DNA of 64,000 bases from Streptomyces sp. RerS4 (GTDB taxonomy: Bacteria; Actinomycetota; Actinomycetes; Streptomycetales; Streptomycetaceae), in assembly GCF_023515955.1 (NCBI RefSeq), contig NZ_CP097322.1, positions 3,557,501 through 3,621,500 of the forward strand, written 5' to 3'. The stretch's first letter is position 1, and every line of letters begins with the position of its first letter. A program made the position numbers and the translations under genes. Below are positions 35,336 to 44,426 of the stretch, piece after piece. The notes under the pieces are model-generated. The model was not told the origin of the DNA and ran no database searches. It was given only the letters and a program-made list of their open reading frames with translations.

Positions 35336-35383
35336 CACGAGGGCCGGCCCCCCACACTTGCGCGCGGGGAACCGGCCCTCGTG
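35336..35383 (-). terminator. Terminator downstream of bkd cluster 1
   Basis: Perfect 12-bp stem CACGAGGGCCGG (35336-35347) with CCGGCCCTCGTG (35372-35383), 24-base loop, between the E2 stop at 35411 and the GNAT start. Confidence 0.6.
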
Positions 35384-35410
35384 TCCGTCGACTACCCGGT
35401 GACCCTCAGG

Positions 35411-36844
35411 TCAGCACCAGGTGACCAGCCGGCGCGGGTGTTCCAGGACGGCCGCGATGTCCGCCAGGAACTTCGAGCCCAGCTCGCCGTCGATCAGACG
35501 GTGGTCGAACGACAGCGCCAACGTGGTGACCTGGCGCGGCTTCACCTTGCCCTTGTGGACCCACGGCTGGAGCTTGATCGCGCCGACCGCGAGGATCGCG
35601 GACTCGCCGGGGTTCAGGATGGGCGTACCGGTGTCGACGCCGAAGACGCCGACGTTGGTGATGGTGATCGTGCCGTTCTGCATGTCGGCCGGGGAGGTCT
35701 TGCCGTCGCGGGCCGTGGCGACCAGCTCGGACAGGGCCGTCGACAGCTCGCCGAGGGTCTTGGTGTGCGCGTCCTTGATGTTCGGCACGATCAGCCCGCG
35801 GGGAGTGGCCGCCGCGATGCCCAGGTTGACGTAGTGCTTGAGCACGATCTCCTGGGCCGCCTCGTCCCAGGACGCGTTGACGTCCGGGTTGCGGCGGATG
35901 GCGACCAGGACCGCCTTGGCGATCAGCAGCAGCGGGTTGATCCGCAGACCGGCGAGGTCCGGATCGTCCTTCAGCTCCTGGACGAGCTTCATCGTGCGCG
36001 TCACGTCGAGCGTGATGAACTCGGTGACGTGCGGCGCGGTGAACGCCGAGCCGACCATGGCCTGCGCCGTGACCTTACGGACCCCCTTGACCGGGATACG
36101 GGTCTCCCGGGCCGACGCCCCGGCCGCGACGGGCACGGCGACGGGCGCGGGCGCCGCGACCGGAGCCGCCGGGGCCGGAGCCTGCTGCGGGGCGGCGGGC
36201 TGCGCGGTGAGCGCGGCGGTGGCCGCCGCGTGCACGTCCTCGCGGGTCACGACCCCGCCCTGACCGGTGGGGACCACCGAGGCCAGGTCGATGCCGAGGT
36301 CCTTGGCGAGCTTGCGCACCGGCGGCTTGGCCAGTGCGCGGGCCGCGCCGTTCGGCGCCGCCGGGGCGGCGGCGGCCTGGGGCTGCGCGGGTACGGCCGT
36401 CGGGGCCGCCGTACCGTTCCGGCTGGGCGCCGCCTCCGCCGGGGCCTTGCGCGGCCGGCGCTTGGTGGACGCCTGGGACACGCCGTAGCCGACCAGCACG
36501 GGCTGGCGCGCCGCGGCGGCCGGCTCCTCGGCAGCCTCGACCGGTGCGACCGAAGCGGCCGGAGCCGCCGCCGTGGCCTCGGCACTCGCGCCACCACCGG
36601 CCTCACCGGTCTCGACGGAGATGATCACCTGGCCGACGTCGACCGTGACGCCCTCCTCGAAGAGCAGCGCGTGCACCACCCCGTCGAAGGGGATCGGCAG
36701 CTCCACGGCCGCCTTCGCCGTCTCGACCTCGCAGACGACCTGGCCGTCGGTGACGGTGTCACCCGGCTGGACGTACCACTTGAGGATCTCGGCCTCGGTG
36801 AGGCCCTCGCCCACGTCGGGCATCTTGAATTCGCGGATCGTCAT
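35411..36844 (-). CDS. bkdC: Branched-chain 2-oxoacid dehydrogenase E2 (dihydrolipoamide acyltransferase), cluster 1
   Basis: 477 aa. Lipoyl domain (1-80; K44 in VETAKAAVELP), Ala/Pro-rich linkers, E3/E1-binding domain (about 160-200; VRKLAKDLGIDLASVVPTG) and the acyltransferase core (about 240-477) with the active-site SFDHRLIDGE (His and Asp). Transfers the branched acyl group from E1 to CoA. Third gene of the operon, 13 bases after E1beta. The product acyl-CoAs prime branched fatty acids and some polyketides. The assignment as branched-chain rather than pyruvate E2 rests on cluster form and length. Confidence 0.93.
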   Translation of the reverse strand: MTIREFKMPDVGEGLTEAEILKWYVQPGDTVTDGQVVCEVETAKAAVELPIPFDGVVHALLFEEGVTVDVGQVIISVETGEAGGGASAEATAAAPAASVAPVEAAEEPAAAARQPVLVGYGVSQASTKRRPRKAPAEAAPSRNGTAAPTAVPAQPQAAAAPAAPNGAARALAKPPVRKLAKDLGIDLASVVPTGQGGVVTREDVHAAATAALTAQPAAPQQAPAPAAPVAAPAPVAVPVAAGASARETRIPVKGVRKVTAQAMVGSAFTAPHVTEFITLDVTRTMKLVQELKDDPDLAGLRINPLLLIAKAVLVAIRRNPDVNASWDEAAQEIVLKHYVNLGIAAATPRGLIVPNIKDAHTKTLGELSTALSELVATARDGKTSPADMQNGTITITNVGVFGVDTGTPILNPGESAILAVGAIKLQPWVHKGKVKPRQVTTLALSFDHRLIDGELGSKFLADIAAVLEHPRRLVTWC

Positions 36845-36857
36845 GACGCGGGTCTCC

Positions 36858-37838
36858 TCAGTACGCCAGCGAGCGGTCGACGGCGTCGAGCACCCGGTCC
36901 AGGCCGGGCAGGTACTCGTCCTCCAGGCGGGCCGGCGGGTACGGGGCGTGGAAGCCGCCGACGCGCAGCACCGGCGCCTCCAGGTGGTAGAAGCACCGCT
37001 CCGTGATGCGAGCGGCGATCTCCGCGCCGACGCCCAGGAACACCGGGGCCTCGTGGACCACGACGAGCCGGCGGGTGCGCTCCACCGAGGCCTGGAGCCC
37101 GTCGAAGTCGACGGGGGACATCGAGCGCAGGTCGACGACCTCCACCGACTTGCCCTCCTCGGCCGCCGCGGCCGCCGCCTCCAGGCAGACCTTCACCATC
37201 GGCCCGTAGGCCGCCAGGGTGAGGTCGGTGCCGGGGCGGGCGACGCGCGCCTTGTGCAGCTCGCCGGGGATGGCCTCGACGTCGACGTCGCCCTTGTCCC
37301 AGTAGCGGCGCTTCGGCTCGAAGAAGATCACCGGGTCGTCGCTCAGGATGGCCTGCTGGAGCATCCAGTAGGCGTCGGAGGCGTTCGACGGGGAGACCAC
37401 CTTGAGGCCCGGCACGTGCGCGAAGAGCGCCTCGGGGGACTCGCTGTGGTGCTCGACGGCGCCGATGCCGCCGGCGTACGGGATGCGGACGACGACCGGC
37501 AGCTTGATCTTGCCGAGCGCGCGGGCGTGCATCTTCGCGAGCTGCGTGACGATCTGGTCGTAGGCCGGGAAGACGAACCCGTCGAACTGGATCTCCACGA
37601 CCGGCCGGTACCCGCGCAGGGCCAGGCCGATGGCGGTGCCGACGATGCCCGACTCGGCGAGCGGGGTGTCGATGACCCGCTCCTCGCCGAAGTCCTTCTG
37701 GAGACCGTCGGTGATGCGGAAGACGCCGCCGAGCTTGCCGACGTCCTCACCCATGATCAGGACCTTGGGGTCGGTCTCCAGGGCCTTGCGCAGCGACTCG
37801 TTGAGCGCCTTCGCGATCGACATCTTCACGGCAGCCAT
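36858..37838 (-). CDS. bkdB: Branched-chain 2-oxoacid dehydrogenase E1 beta, cluster 1
   Basis: 326 aa transketolase-like beta subunit: MGEDVGKLGGVFRITDGL, DTPLAESGIVGTAIGLALRGYRPVVEIQF and YPAGGIGAVEHH-like RIPYAGGIGAVEHHSESPEA (in parts) are E1beta hallmarks; forms a heterotetramer with E1alpha, binding TPP at the interface. ATG 37838 overlaps the E1alpha stop by one base (TGATG), a coupled start. Confidence 0.95.
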   Translation of the reverse strand: MAAVKMSIAKALNESLRKALETDPKVLIMGEDVGKLGGVFRITDGLQKDFGEERVIDTPLAESGIVGTAIGLALRGYRPVVEIQFDGFVFPAYDQIVTQLAKMHARALGKIKLPVVVRIPYAGGIGAVEHHSESPEALFAHVPGLKVVSPSNASDAYWMLQQAILSDDPVIFFEPKRRYWDKGDVDVEAIPGELHKARVARPGTDLTLAAYGPMVKVCLEAAAAAAEEGKSVEVVDLRSMSPVDFDGLQASVERTRRLVVVHEAPVFLGVGAEIAARITERCFYHLEAPVLRVGGFHAPYPPARLEDEYLPGLDRVLDAVDRSLAY

Positions 37839-39055
37839 CAGTGACCCTCCTCGGCCGACTCGAAGGACGCGAGGTACGCGGCGAACTGGGCGCGCTCCTC
37901 GTCGACGAGCGCGTGCCCGTCCGCGTAGACGTTCTCGAAGATCGCCATGGTGTCGGGGTCGGGCATGGCGCGCACGACCTCGCGCACCCGCTTGCCCAGG
38001 GCCTCGCTCTCGGCCTCCAGCGCCTCGAAGAACGCCTCGTCGGCGCCCCCGCTCGCCAGCAGGTGGGCCTTCAGGCGCAGGATCGGGTCCTTGGCCTCCC
38101 AGGCCGCCGTCTCCTCGTCGCGCCGGTACTTCGTCGGGTCGTCGGAGGTGGTGTGCGCGCCCATGCGGTACGTGAACGCCTCGACCAGCGTCGGGCCCTC
38201 GCCCCGGCGCGCCCGCTCCAGCGCCCAGCGGGTGACCGCGAGGCAGGCCAGGACGTCGTTGCCGTCGACGCGGACGCCCGGGAAGCCGAAGCCCTGTGCG
38301 CGCTGGTACAGCGGGACGCGCATCTGGCGCTCGGTGGGCTCCGAGATGGCCCACTGGTTGTTCTGGCAGAAGAACACCACGGGGGAGTTGTAGACCGCCG
38401 AGAAGGTGAACGCCTCCGCGACGTCGCCCTGGCTGGACGCGCCGTCGCCGAAGTAGGCGATCACGGCCGAGTCGGCGCCGTCCTTGGCGACGCCCATGGC
38501 GTAGCCGGTGGCGTGCAGGGTCTGCGAGCCGATGACGATCGTGTACAGGTGGAAGTTGTTGGTGTTCGGGTCCCACCCGCCGTGGTTCACGCCGCGGAAC
38601 ATGCCGAGGAGGTTCGTCGGGTCGACCCCGCGGCACCAGGCCACGCCGTGCTCACGGTAGGTCGGGAAGACGTAGTCGTCGTCGCGCAGGGCGCGGCCGG
38701 AACCGATCTGGGCCGCCTCCTGGCCGAGCAGCGAGGCCCACAGGCCCAGCTCGCCCTGGCGCTGGAGGGCGGTCGCCTCACCGTCGAAACGGCGGGTCAG
38801 GACCATGTCGCGGTAAAGCCCGCGCAGGTCCTCGGTGGTGATGTCCTCGACGTACGGCGCGAATTCCGCCACGTCGGGGTTGTCGTTGACATCGACCCGT
38901 TCGCCCTCGGGCGTCAGCAGTTGTACGAGCTGAGGCTCGGCGTCGTGCGGCTGTGCGGTGGCAGCGGCGGTCTTGCGGGCGCTCGCCGCGCCTGCCGCCC
39001 GCTTGGTGCCGCTGCTGCGTCGCGGCTTGCGCGCGGCAGTGCTCTCCACGGTCAC
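37838..39055 (-). CDS. bkdA: Branched-chain 2-oxoacid dehydrogenase E1 alpha, cluster 1
   Basis: 405 aa. TPP-binding motif GDGASSQGDVAEAFTFSAV ... FFCQNN is complete; phosphorylation-loop-type YRMGAHTTSDDPTKYR present. An unusual Lys/Arg/Ala-rich leader of about 40 residues (RKPRRSSGTKRAAGAASARK) precedes the fold; it has no counterpart in the E1alpha of cluster 2. It is the first gene of the operon and reads away from a 324-base regulatory region that holds a perfect palindrome. Confidence 0.95.
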   Translation of the reverse strand: MTVESTAARKPRRSSGTKRAAGAASARKTAAATAQPHDAEPQLVQLLTPEGERVDVNDNPDVAEFAPYVEDITTEDLRGLYRDMVLTRRFDGEATALQRQGELGLWASLLGQEAAQIGSGRALRDDDYVFPTYREHGVAWCRGVDPTNLLGMFRGVNHGGWDPNTNNFHLYTIVIGSQTLHATGYAMGVAKDGADSAVIAYFGDGASSQGDVAEAFTFSAVYNSPVVFFCQNNQWAISEPTERQMRVPLYQRAQGFGFPGVRVDGNDVLACLAVTRWALERARRGEGPTLVEAFTYRMGAHTTSDDPTKYRRDEETAAWEAKDPILRLKAHLLASGGADEAFFEALEAESEALGKRVREVVRAMPDPDTMAIFENVYADGHALVDEERAQFAAYLASFESAEEGH

Positions 39056-39250
39056 GTGTGCTCCTCCGTCGGTCCGGCACCCGGGTTCTCCGGGGACCAG
39101 TGCGGCTCACCTGTATCCGTACCCGCGCACGGGGTGGGTGCGCGTCGAGTGGGGATTCAGGCGTGACAGGTGCCCCGGCGAGTGCCCTGCGCAAAGCACG
39201 TTACCCAGTGCGTCGCATAACTGCGAAACCCCACTTGACCTGCGATTTTG

Positions 39251-39264
39251 CTTGGATATCCAAG
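39251..39264. promoter_or_regulatory. Perfect 14-bp palindrome in the bkdA/response-regulator intergenic region
   Basis: CTTGGATATCCAAG is fully self-complementary and AT-rich in a GC-rich setting, centred about 200 bases upstream of bkdA and about 120 upstream of the response regulator. It looks like a dimeric regulator site. The rest of 39056-39379 holds no gene. Confidence 0.55.
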
Positions 39265-39367
39265 TAAATCGAGTGTTGCGGGAACAACCACTGGTCACAG
39301 CCTTGCAGGGGGCCGGAACAACGGCACGTTATCCCGGGTAACTCCGTCAGGGAAGGGGTGAGTATGT

Positions 39368-39373
39368 GAAACT
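39368..39373 (+). promoter_or_regulatory. -10-like GAAACT of the response-regulator gene
   Basis: GAAACT ends six bases before ATG 39380; GAAGGGGTGAG further upstream is too distant for a normal ribosome site. Confidence 0.35.
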
Positions 39374-39379
39374 GACTCC

Positions 39380-40039
39380 ATGCGTGAAACCGGAAAAATC
39401 ACGGTATTCCTCTTGGACGACCACGAAGTGGTACGCCGTGGTGTTCATGAGCTGCTGTCCATCGAAGACGACATCGAGATCGTCGGCGAGGCCGGTACGG
39501 CGGCCGACGCGCTGGTCCGCATCCCGGCCACCCGTCCGGACGTGGCCGTGCTCGACGTCCGGCTCCCCGACGGCAGTGGCGTGGAGGTGTGCCGCGAGGT
39601 CCGCTCGCAGAACGAGGACATCAAGTGCCTGATGCTCACCTCGTTCGCCGACGACGAGGCGCTGTTCGACGCGATCATGGCGGGCGCCTCGGGCTACGTC
39701 CTCAAGGCGATCCGGGGAAACGAGCTGATCAGCGCCGTACGGGACGTGGCGGCCGGCAAGTCCCTGCTGGACCCGGTGGCCACCGCCCGGGTGCTGGAGC
39801 GACTGCGTGACGGCAAGAACGGCAAGGGCGACGACCGCCTGGCGAACCTCACCGAGCAGGAACGCAAGATCCTCGACCTGATCGGCGAGGGGCTGACGAA
39901 CCGGGTCATCGGCGAGCGGCTGCACCTGGCGGAGAAGACCATCAAGAACTACGTGTCCAGCCTGCTGTCGAAGCTGGGCATGGAACGCCGCTCGCAGGCG
40001 GCGGCCTACGTGGCCCGCCTCCAGGCGCAGAAGCGCTAG
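39380..40039 (+). CDS. NarL/LuxR-type response regulator, DevR-like
   Basis: 219 aa. Receiver domain (1-125): acidic pair D13-D14 (LLDDHEVVRRG), phosphoacceptor D59 (AVLDVRLPDGSG), switch LMLTSFADDEA and K in SGYVLKAIRG. LuxR helix-turn-helix at about 150-215 (LTEQERKILDLIGEGLTNRVIGERLHLAEKTIKNYVSSL, in parts). Very like DevR/DosR-type regulators of dormancy or hypoxia, but no histidine kinase is adjacent, so it is an orphan regulator. Possible bearing on the divergent bkd operon is inference. Confidence 0.92.
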   Translation: MRETGKITVFLLDDHEVVRRGVHELLSIEDDIEIVGEAGTAADALVRIPATRPDVAVLDVRLPDGSGVEVCREVRSQNEDIKCLMLTSFADDEALFDAIMAGASGYVLKAIRGNELISAVRDVAAGKSLLDPVATARVLERLRDGKNGKGDDRLANLTEQERKILDLIGEGLTNRVIGERLHLAEKTIKNYVSSLLSKLGMERRSQAAAYVARLQAQKR

Positions 40040-40252
40040 AGCCCGGCGCGGGCCGCCCGCCGGCGCCGCTCCAGGTGGCTCCGGCGGGGCTCAGGCGCCG
40101 TTCGAGCCGCGCTCCGCCGCCGCGCCGGCCGCGCTGCGGGGCCGCCCGTCGTGATTCCACACGAGACACTGTTCAATTCGGGACCAACGTCCTGGATCGT
40201 GGGGGCGGGATCCCCTTCCCCGGGCCCCGCGCGGTGGCGGAGAGTGGTCCGC

Positions 40253-40678
40253 ATGTCCCCTGAGGAACTCCACGCCATCGAACTGCTGCGCCGCGTGCCG
40301 TACGGCCGGGTCGCCACCAGCATGCGTGCGCTGCCCTTCCTCGCCCTCGCCCGCCACATCGTGGTGGACGGCGAGGTGGTGCTGAGAATGCACGCGGGAT
40401 TCGGCTATCACCAGGCCTGCAACGGAAGCGTCGTCTCCTATGGGGCCGACAACTTCAATTCCGCGGACTCCACCCTCTGGTCGGTGCAGTTCACCGGAAC
40501 GGCCCGATTGGTCGAACCGACCACGACGGAACTGGAGCTGTTCGGACCCGGCCCGCATTTCGTGGACGGCGCCGTCTTCGACCCGGTTCACATGCGTATC
40601 GAACCGCAGCTCGTCACCGTGCACACCCTTGACGGACATCTGAGCGAGCGCGGCCAGCAGTACCACCACGCGCTCTGA
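40253..40678 (+). CDS. Pyridoxamine 5'-phosphate oxidase-family protein
   Basis: 141 aa split-barrel protein: SPEELHAIELLRRVPYGRVATSMRALPFLALARHIVVDGEVVLRMH (in part), then SVVSYGADNFNS and WSVQFTGTARLV. Resembles the actinobacterial PPOX-like family that includes DosR-regulon-type flavin or F420 proteins. ATG 40253 is preferred; the open frame upstream to 40151 reads noncoding-like sequence. It follows the DevR-like response regulator gene, an association also seen for PPOX-type proteins in dormancy regulons. Confidence 0.8.
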   Translation: MSPEELHAIELLRRVPYGRVATSMRALPFLALARHIVVDGEVVLRMHAGFGYHQACNGSVVSYGADNFNSADSTLWSVQFTGTARLVEPTTTELELFGPGPHFVDGAVFDPVHMRIEPQLVTVHTLDGHLSERGQQYHHAL

Positions 40679-40693
40679 GCGAGGCGTGGTGGT
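40662..40693. terminator. Bidirectional terminator between PPOX and kinase genes
   Basis: ACCACCACGC (40662-40671) pairs with GCGTGGTGGT (40684-40693), perfect 10-bp stem, 12-base loop, overlapping the PPOX stop codon and lying between convergent genes. Confidence 0.6.
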
Positions 40694-40716
40694 CGTGCCG
40701 TTCCTCGGTTGATCCC

Positions 40717-42351
40717 CTAATCGCCGCCGTCGCCGCTCACCGGTTCGCCGCTGGTGGGCGGGGTCGGCTTCGTCGTCGGCGGCACCTCCGTGGAGGGCTT
40801 CGTCGGCGGCACGGTCGGAGGCGAACTCTTCGTCTCCGGCGGGGTGCTCGGCGTCGACGGCGTCGGGCTGGTCGACGGCGTGTACCGAGTGCGGCTCGGC
40901 GTGGGCACGTACGTCTGCTCGTGCGAGCCGCCCGAGGAGGTGCTCGGCGGCGCCGACGGGCTCTCCGGCGTCGAACCGGGACTGCTCTGCGCGCCGCCCG
41001 GACTGCTCTGGCTGGTGGACGGCTTCCCGCCGTCGCCACCGCCGCCACCGAGGCCGCCGCTCTTCACCGCGTACGCCACACCGCCCGCGATCGCGAGGAC
41101 GGCGAGCAGCGCGAACAGCGCCACCTTCCAGCGGCCACCGCCGCCCCGGCGGTCGTCGTAGCCGTCGTAGCCGCCGTGACCGCCATGCCCGCCGTGACCG
41201 CCGTGCCCGCCGTGGCCGTTGCCGTGCCCGTGCCCGCCGCCGCCCGGGAAGGCGGAGCCGTCGTCCGGGTTCAGCGGGGGCACCATCGGCTGCTGGAACT
41301 GCGAGGTCGTCGCGTGCGAGGGGTACTGGGGGCGAGAGCCGCCCGCAGCCGGCATCGCCGAGGCGGTGCCCGCGCCGGGCTGGCCGTGCGGGAGGGCCAT
41401 GGTGACCGGACCGGTGTTCCAGGTGCCGGTGTTCGGCCCCTGGTCCTGGAGCATCTGGAGCGCGTACTGGACGAGCCCGCGCATCTCCTCGGCGCTCTGG
41501 AACCGGTCGTCGGGGTCCTTGGCGAGCGACCGCATGACGAGGCCGTCGAGTTCCGCCGGGATGTCGGCGCCCTCGGGCAGCCGCGACGGCGGCACGGGCA
41601 TGTCCTGGACGTGCTGGTAGACCACCGACAGCGGGGTCTCGCCGGTGAAGGGGGGTCGCAGCGCGAGGAGTTCGTAGAGCAGACAACCGGTCGCGTACAG
41701 GTCGCTGCGGTGGTCCACGGCCTTGCCGAGGGCCTGTTCGGGCGACAGGTACTGGGGGGTGCCCATCACCATGCCGGTCTGCGTCATCGTCGACTGCGCG
41801 CCGTGCAGGGCGCGGGCGATGCCGAAGTCCATCACCTTGACCGCGCCGGTGTTGGTGATGATGACGTTGGCCGGCTTGATGTCACGGTGCACGATGCCGT
41901 GCTGGTGCGAGTACGCGAGCGCTTCGAGGACGCCCGAGACGATGATGAGCGCCTGCTCGGGGCCGGGGGCCTCGGCGCTGATGAGCAGATCGCGGATGGT
42001 GCGACCCTCGACCAGCTCCATGACGATGTACGGGACGACGTTCGGGCCGACCCGGTCCTCGCCCGAGTCGTACACGGCGACCACGGCGTGGTGGTTCAGT
42101 CCCGCGACCGACTGGGCCTCACGGGTGAAGCGCGCCTTGGACACCGGGTCCTCGGCGAGGTCGGCGCGCAGCAGCTTCACGGCCACGGTGCGGCCCAGCC
42201 GCACGTCCTCGGCGGCGAAGACCTCCGCCATGCCGCCGCGGCCCAGCCGGTGCGTCAGGCGGTAACGGCCGTCGCCCACGAGGCCGCCTGCGCCCCAGTG
42301 CTCCGGACCTTCGGCCATCCCGGCGCCGGTTCCCTCGGGTTCGGGTGCCAT
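40717..42351 (-). CDS. Membrane Ser/Thr protein kinase without PASTA domain
   Basis: 544 aa PknB-type receptor kinase. Catalytic domain 30-295: glycine loop LGRGGMAEVF, K59, HRDIKPANV (D157), DFG (D175) and GTPQYLSPEQ. A Gly/His/Asn-rich juxtamembrane stretch (about 355-405, with GHGHGNGHGGHGGHGG) leads to one transmembrane helix (WKVALFALLAVLAIAGGVAYAV), then a Ser/Thr/Pro-rich extracellular tail with no folded domain. Divergent from the second kinase. Confidence 0.93.
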   Translation of the reverse strand: MAPEPEGTGAGMAEGPEHWGAGGLVGDGRYRLTHRLGRGGMAEVFAAEDVRLGRTVAVKLLRADLAEDPVSKARFTREAQSVAGLNHHAVVAVYDSGEDRVGPNVVPYIVMELVEGRTIRDLLISAEAPGPEQALIIVSGVLEALAYSHQHGIVHRDIKPANVIITNTGAVKVMDFGIARALHGAQSTMTQTGMVMGTPQYLSPEQALGKAVDHRSDLYATGCLLYELLALRPPFTGETPLSVVYQHVQDMPVPPSRLPEGADIPAELDGLVMRSLAKDPDDRFQSAEEMRGLVQYALQMLQDQGPNTGTWNTGPVTMALPHGQPGAGTASAMPAAGGSRPQYPSHATTSQFQQPMVPPLNPDDGSAFPGGGGHGHGNGHGGHGGHGGHGGHGGYDGYDDRRGGGGRWKVALFALLAVLAIAGGVAYAVKSGGLGGGGGDGGKPSTSQSSPGGAQSSPGSTPESPSAPPSTSSGGSHEQTYVPTPSRTRYTPSTSPTPSTPSTPPETKSSPPTVPPTKPSTEVPPTTKPTPPTSGEPVSGDGGD

Positions 42352-42426
42352 CAGTCCTCGCCGTCGTCTCTCTCGTCCGCTCTAGCGGTGGGTCCTCATC
42401 GGGTGCTCCGATGAACGCTACAGCCT

Positions 42427-42446
42427 CCGAACCGGTCACCGTTCGG
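42427..42446. promoter_or_regulatory. Inverted repeat in the divergent kinase promoter region
   Basis: CCGAAC (42427-42432) and GTTCGG (42441-42446) form a six-base inverted repeat with an eight-base spacer, in the 227 bases between the two kinase genes. Candidate shared operator; the rest of the gap shows no gene. Confidence 0.3.
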
Positions 42447-42578
42447 ACCAAGGCACCCCGTAGCAGCCCGGTCACGGAACGGGGACCTGGCTTGACGTGT
42501 GCTTGCCCTCCGGCAGACTGGGCGCCACATGCGCTCAGCCAGACGCGTAGGGACACAGCCCGAGGGGAAGCAACAGTC

Positions 42579-44255
42579 ATGAGCCAGGACGGCACGCAGG
42601 GCCGGTACGCAGGCGGCTCCCTGGCCGGTGGCCGTTACCAGCTAAGGGATTTGCTGGGCGAGGGGGGCATGGCCTCGGTCTACCTCGCGTACGACTCCGC
42701 GCTCGACCGGCAGGTCGCGATCAAGACACTGCACAGCGAGCTGGGGCGCGAGGCCTCGTTCCGCGAGCGCTTCCGGCGTGAGGCGCAGGCTGTTGCCAAA
42801 CTGTCGCACACCAATATCGTCTCGGTCTTCGACACGGGCGAGGGCGAGGTGTCGTTCGACGGCTCCGGTGACGGCGGGCTCATGCCGTACATCGTCATGG
42901 AGTACGTGGAGGGCAACCCGCTGGGCTCCGTCCTGGAGGCGGACGTCCGCCAGTACGGGGCGATGCCGGCCGACAAGGCGTTGAAGGTGACCGCCGACGT
43001 GCTGGCCGCGCTGGAGACCAGCCACGAGATGGGTCTGGTCCACCGTGACATCAAGCCCGGCAACGTGATGATGACGAAGCGCGGCGTCGTCAAGGTGATG
43101 GACTTCGGCATCGCGCGCGCGATGCAGTCCGGCGTCACCTCGATGACGCAGACCGGCATGGTGGTCGGCACCCCGCAGTACCTGTCGCCGGAGCAGGCGT
43201 TGGGGCGCGGTGTGGACGCCCGTTCCGACCTGTACTCGGTCGGCATCATGCTCTTCCAGCTGCTGACGGGCCGGATCCCCTTCGAGGCGGACTCGCCGCT
43301 GGCGATCGCGTACGCGCACGTCCAGGAGGAGCCGGTCGCCCCGTCGAGCATCAACCGCTCGATCACCCCGGCGATGGACGCGCTGGTGGCGCGGGCCCTG
43401 AAGAAGAACCCGAACGAGCGCTTCCCCACGGCCGCGGCCATGCGGGACGAGGTCATGCGGGTGATGCAGGCCGGTCAGACGGGCGCCCCGTCGATCGTGC
43501 CCGGCGCCGCCGCCGGTGGCAGCGGTGCGGGCGTCGGCTCGGCGGTGTTCCCGCCGGTCGACTCCGGCTACCAGAGCGCCCCGCCGCAGTCGCTCCAGCA
43601 GCCGTACCAGGCCCCGCACACCCCGGCGCCGTCCCCGTACGCGCCGACGCCCGCGCCGCAGCAGCACGCGCAGGGCGGCTACGCGTACCCGCAGCCGGCC
43701 GCGCACGGCACGACGCCGATGCCGCAGCAGGGGTACGCGCCGCAGACGCCGGCGCCGTTCACCATTTCGCCCTCCGCGTCCTCGTCCTCGGGCGGGTCGG
43801 CGGCCGGCGGGAAGCGGAACACGCCGGTCGTCGTCGGGGCGATCGCGGTGGCCCTGCTGGCCGTCGGCGGCCTCATCGCGGCGCTGAACATGGACGACGA
43901 CAAGGGCGGCGGCAACGAGGCGAAGCCGTCCACCTCGGCGTCCGCGTCCGGCTCGGCCGTGGCCGGCCACAAGGGTCCGGACCCGACGCGCACGATCGAC
44001 CCGGAGAAGTGCAAGACGGCCACCAAGTCCTACAAGGACGCGAACAAGGTCGTGGCGCCGGACTTCCGGTACAAGCACCTGCGCTCGGTGAAGGAGTGCA
44101 TCCAGGCCGCCGGCTGGCGGTTCGAGATCCAGGAGCGCGACGAGGCGGTCTACGGCCAGGACACCGTCCTGGAGCAGCTGCCGGCCGCGGGCACGGATGT
44201 GGCCAAGGCGGACACCGAGTTCACGCTGATCGTCTCGACGGGAGACCCGCAGTAG
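42579..44255 (+). CDS. Membrane Ser/Thr protein kinase with one PASTA-like domain
   Basis: 558 aa PknB-type kinase from ATG 42579 (GAGGGGAAG upstream). Kinase domain about 20-285: LGEGGMASVYLAYD, K49, HRDIKPGNV, DFGIARA, GTPQYLSPEQ. A long Pro/Gln/Tyr-rich linker (about 300-420), one transmembrane helix (VVVGAIAVALLAVGGLIAAL), Ser-rich spacer, and an extracellular PASTA-like domain (about 480-558; VKECIQAAGWRFEIQERD, QDTVLEQLPAAGTDVAKADTEFTLIVS). PASTA domains bind muropeptides, so a cell-wall signalling role is likely. Confidence 0.93.
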   Translation: MSQDGTQGRYAGGSLAGGRYQLRDLLGEGGMASVYLAYDSALDRQVAIKTLHSELGREASFRERFRREAQAVAKLSHTNIVSVFDTGEGEVSFDGSGDGGLMPYIVMEYVEGNPLGSVLEADVRQYGAMPADKALKVTADVLAALETSHEMGLVHRDIKPGNVMMTKRGVVKVMDFGIARAMQSGVTSMTQTGMVVGTPQYLSPEQALGRGVDARSDLYSVGIMLFQLLTGRIPFEADSPLAIAYAHVQEEPVAPSSINRSITPAMDALVARALKKNPNERFPTAAAMRDEVMRVMQAGQTGAPSIVPGAAAGGSGAGVGSAVFPPVDSGYQSAPPQSLQQPYQAPHTPAPSPYAPTPAPQQHAQGGYAYPQPAAHGTTPMPQQGYAPQTPAPFTISPSASSSSGGSAAGGKRNTPVVVGAIAVALLAVGGLIAALNMDDDKGGGNEAKPSTSASASGSAVAGHKGPDPTRTIDPEKCKTATKSYKDANKVVAPDFRYKHLRSVKECIQAAGWRFEIQERDEAVYGQDTVLEQLPAAGTDVAKADTEFTLIVSTGDPQ

Positions 44256-44426
44256 GCGGCACCGCGCGGCGGTAGCCGGCCTGCCGGTTCGGCGTGCCGG
44301 TAGCCGTCGTGCCGGGGGCCGGGCGGGTGGCGGGGGCCACTCCTCCGCGCGGCCCGGGATGCCGCGTTTGTCCTGACATGTGAGCCTGAGCTCGTCGTAG
44401 CGTCGCCGCGGACGGGAGGGCTCCCC

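Noticed and set aside
39378..39392. CGTGAAAC half-sites (here and near 23527) as parS
   Set aside because: Only one arm matches; the other arm has many mismatches.
40151..40252. GTTCAATTC near 40172 considered as a tRNA T-arm, or extension of the PPOX gene
   Set aside because: No acceptor or anticodon stem can be built around it, and the upstream frame lacks a start signal and reads noncoding-like residues.
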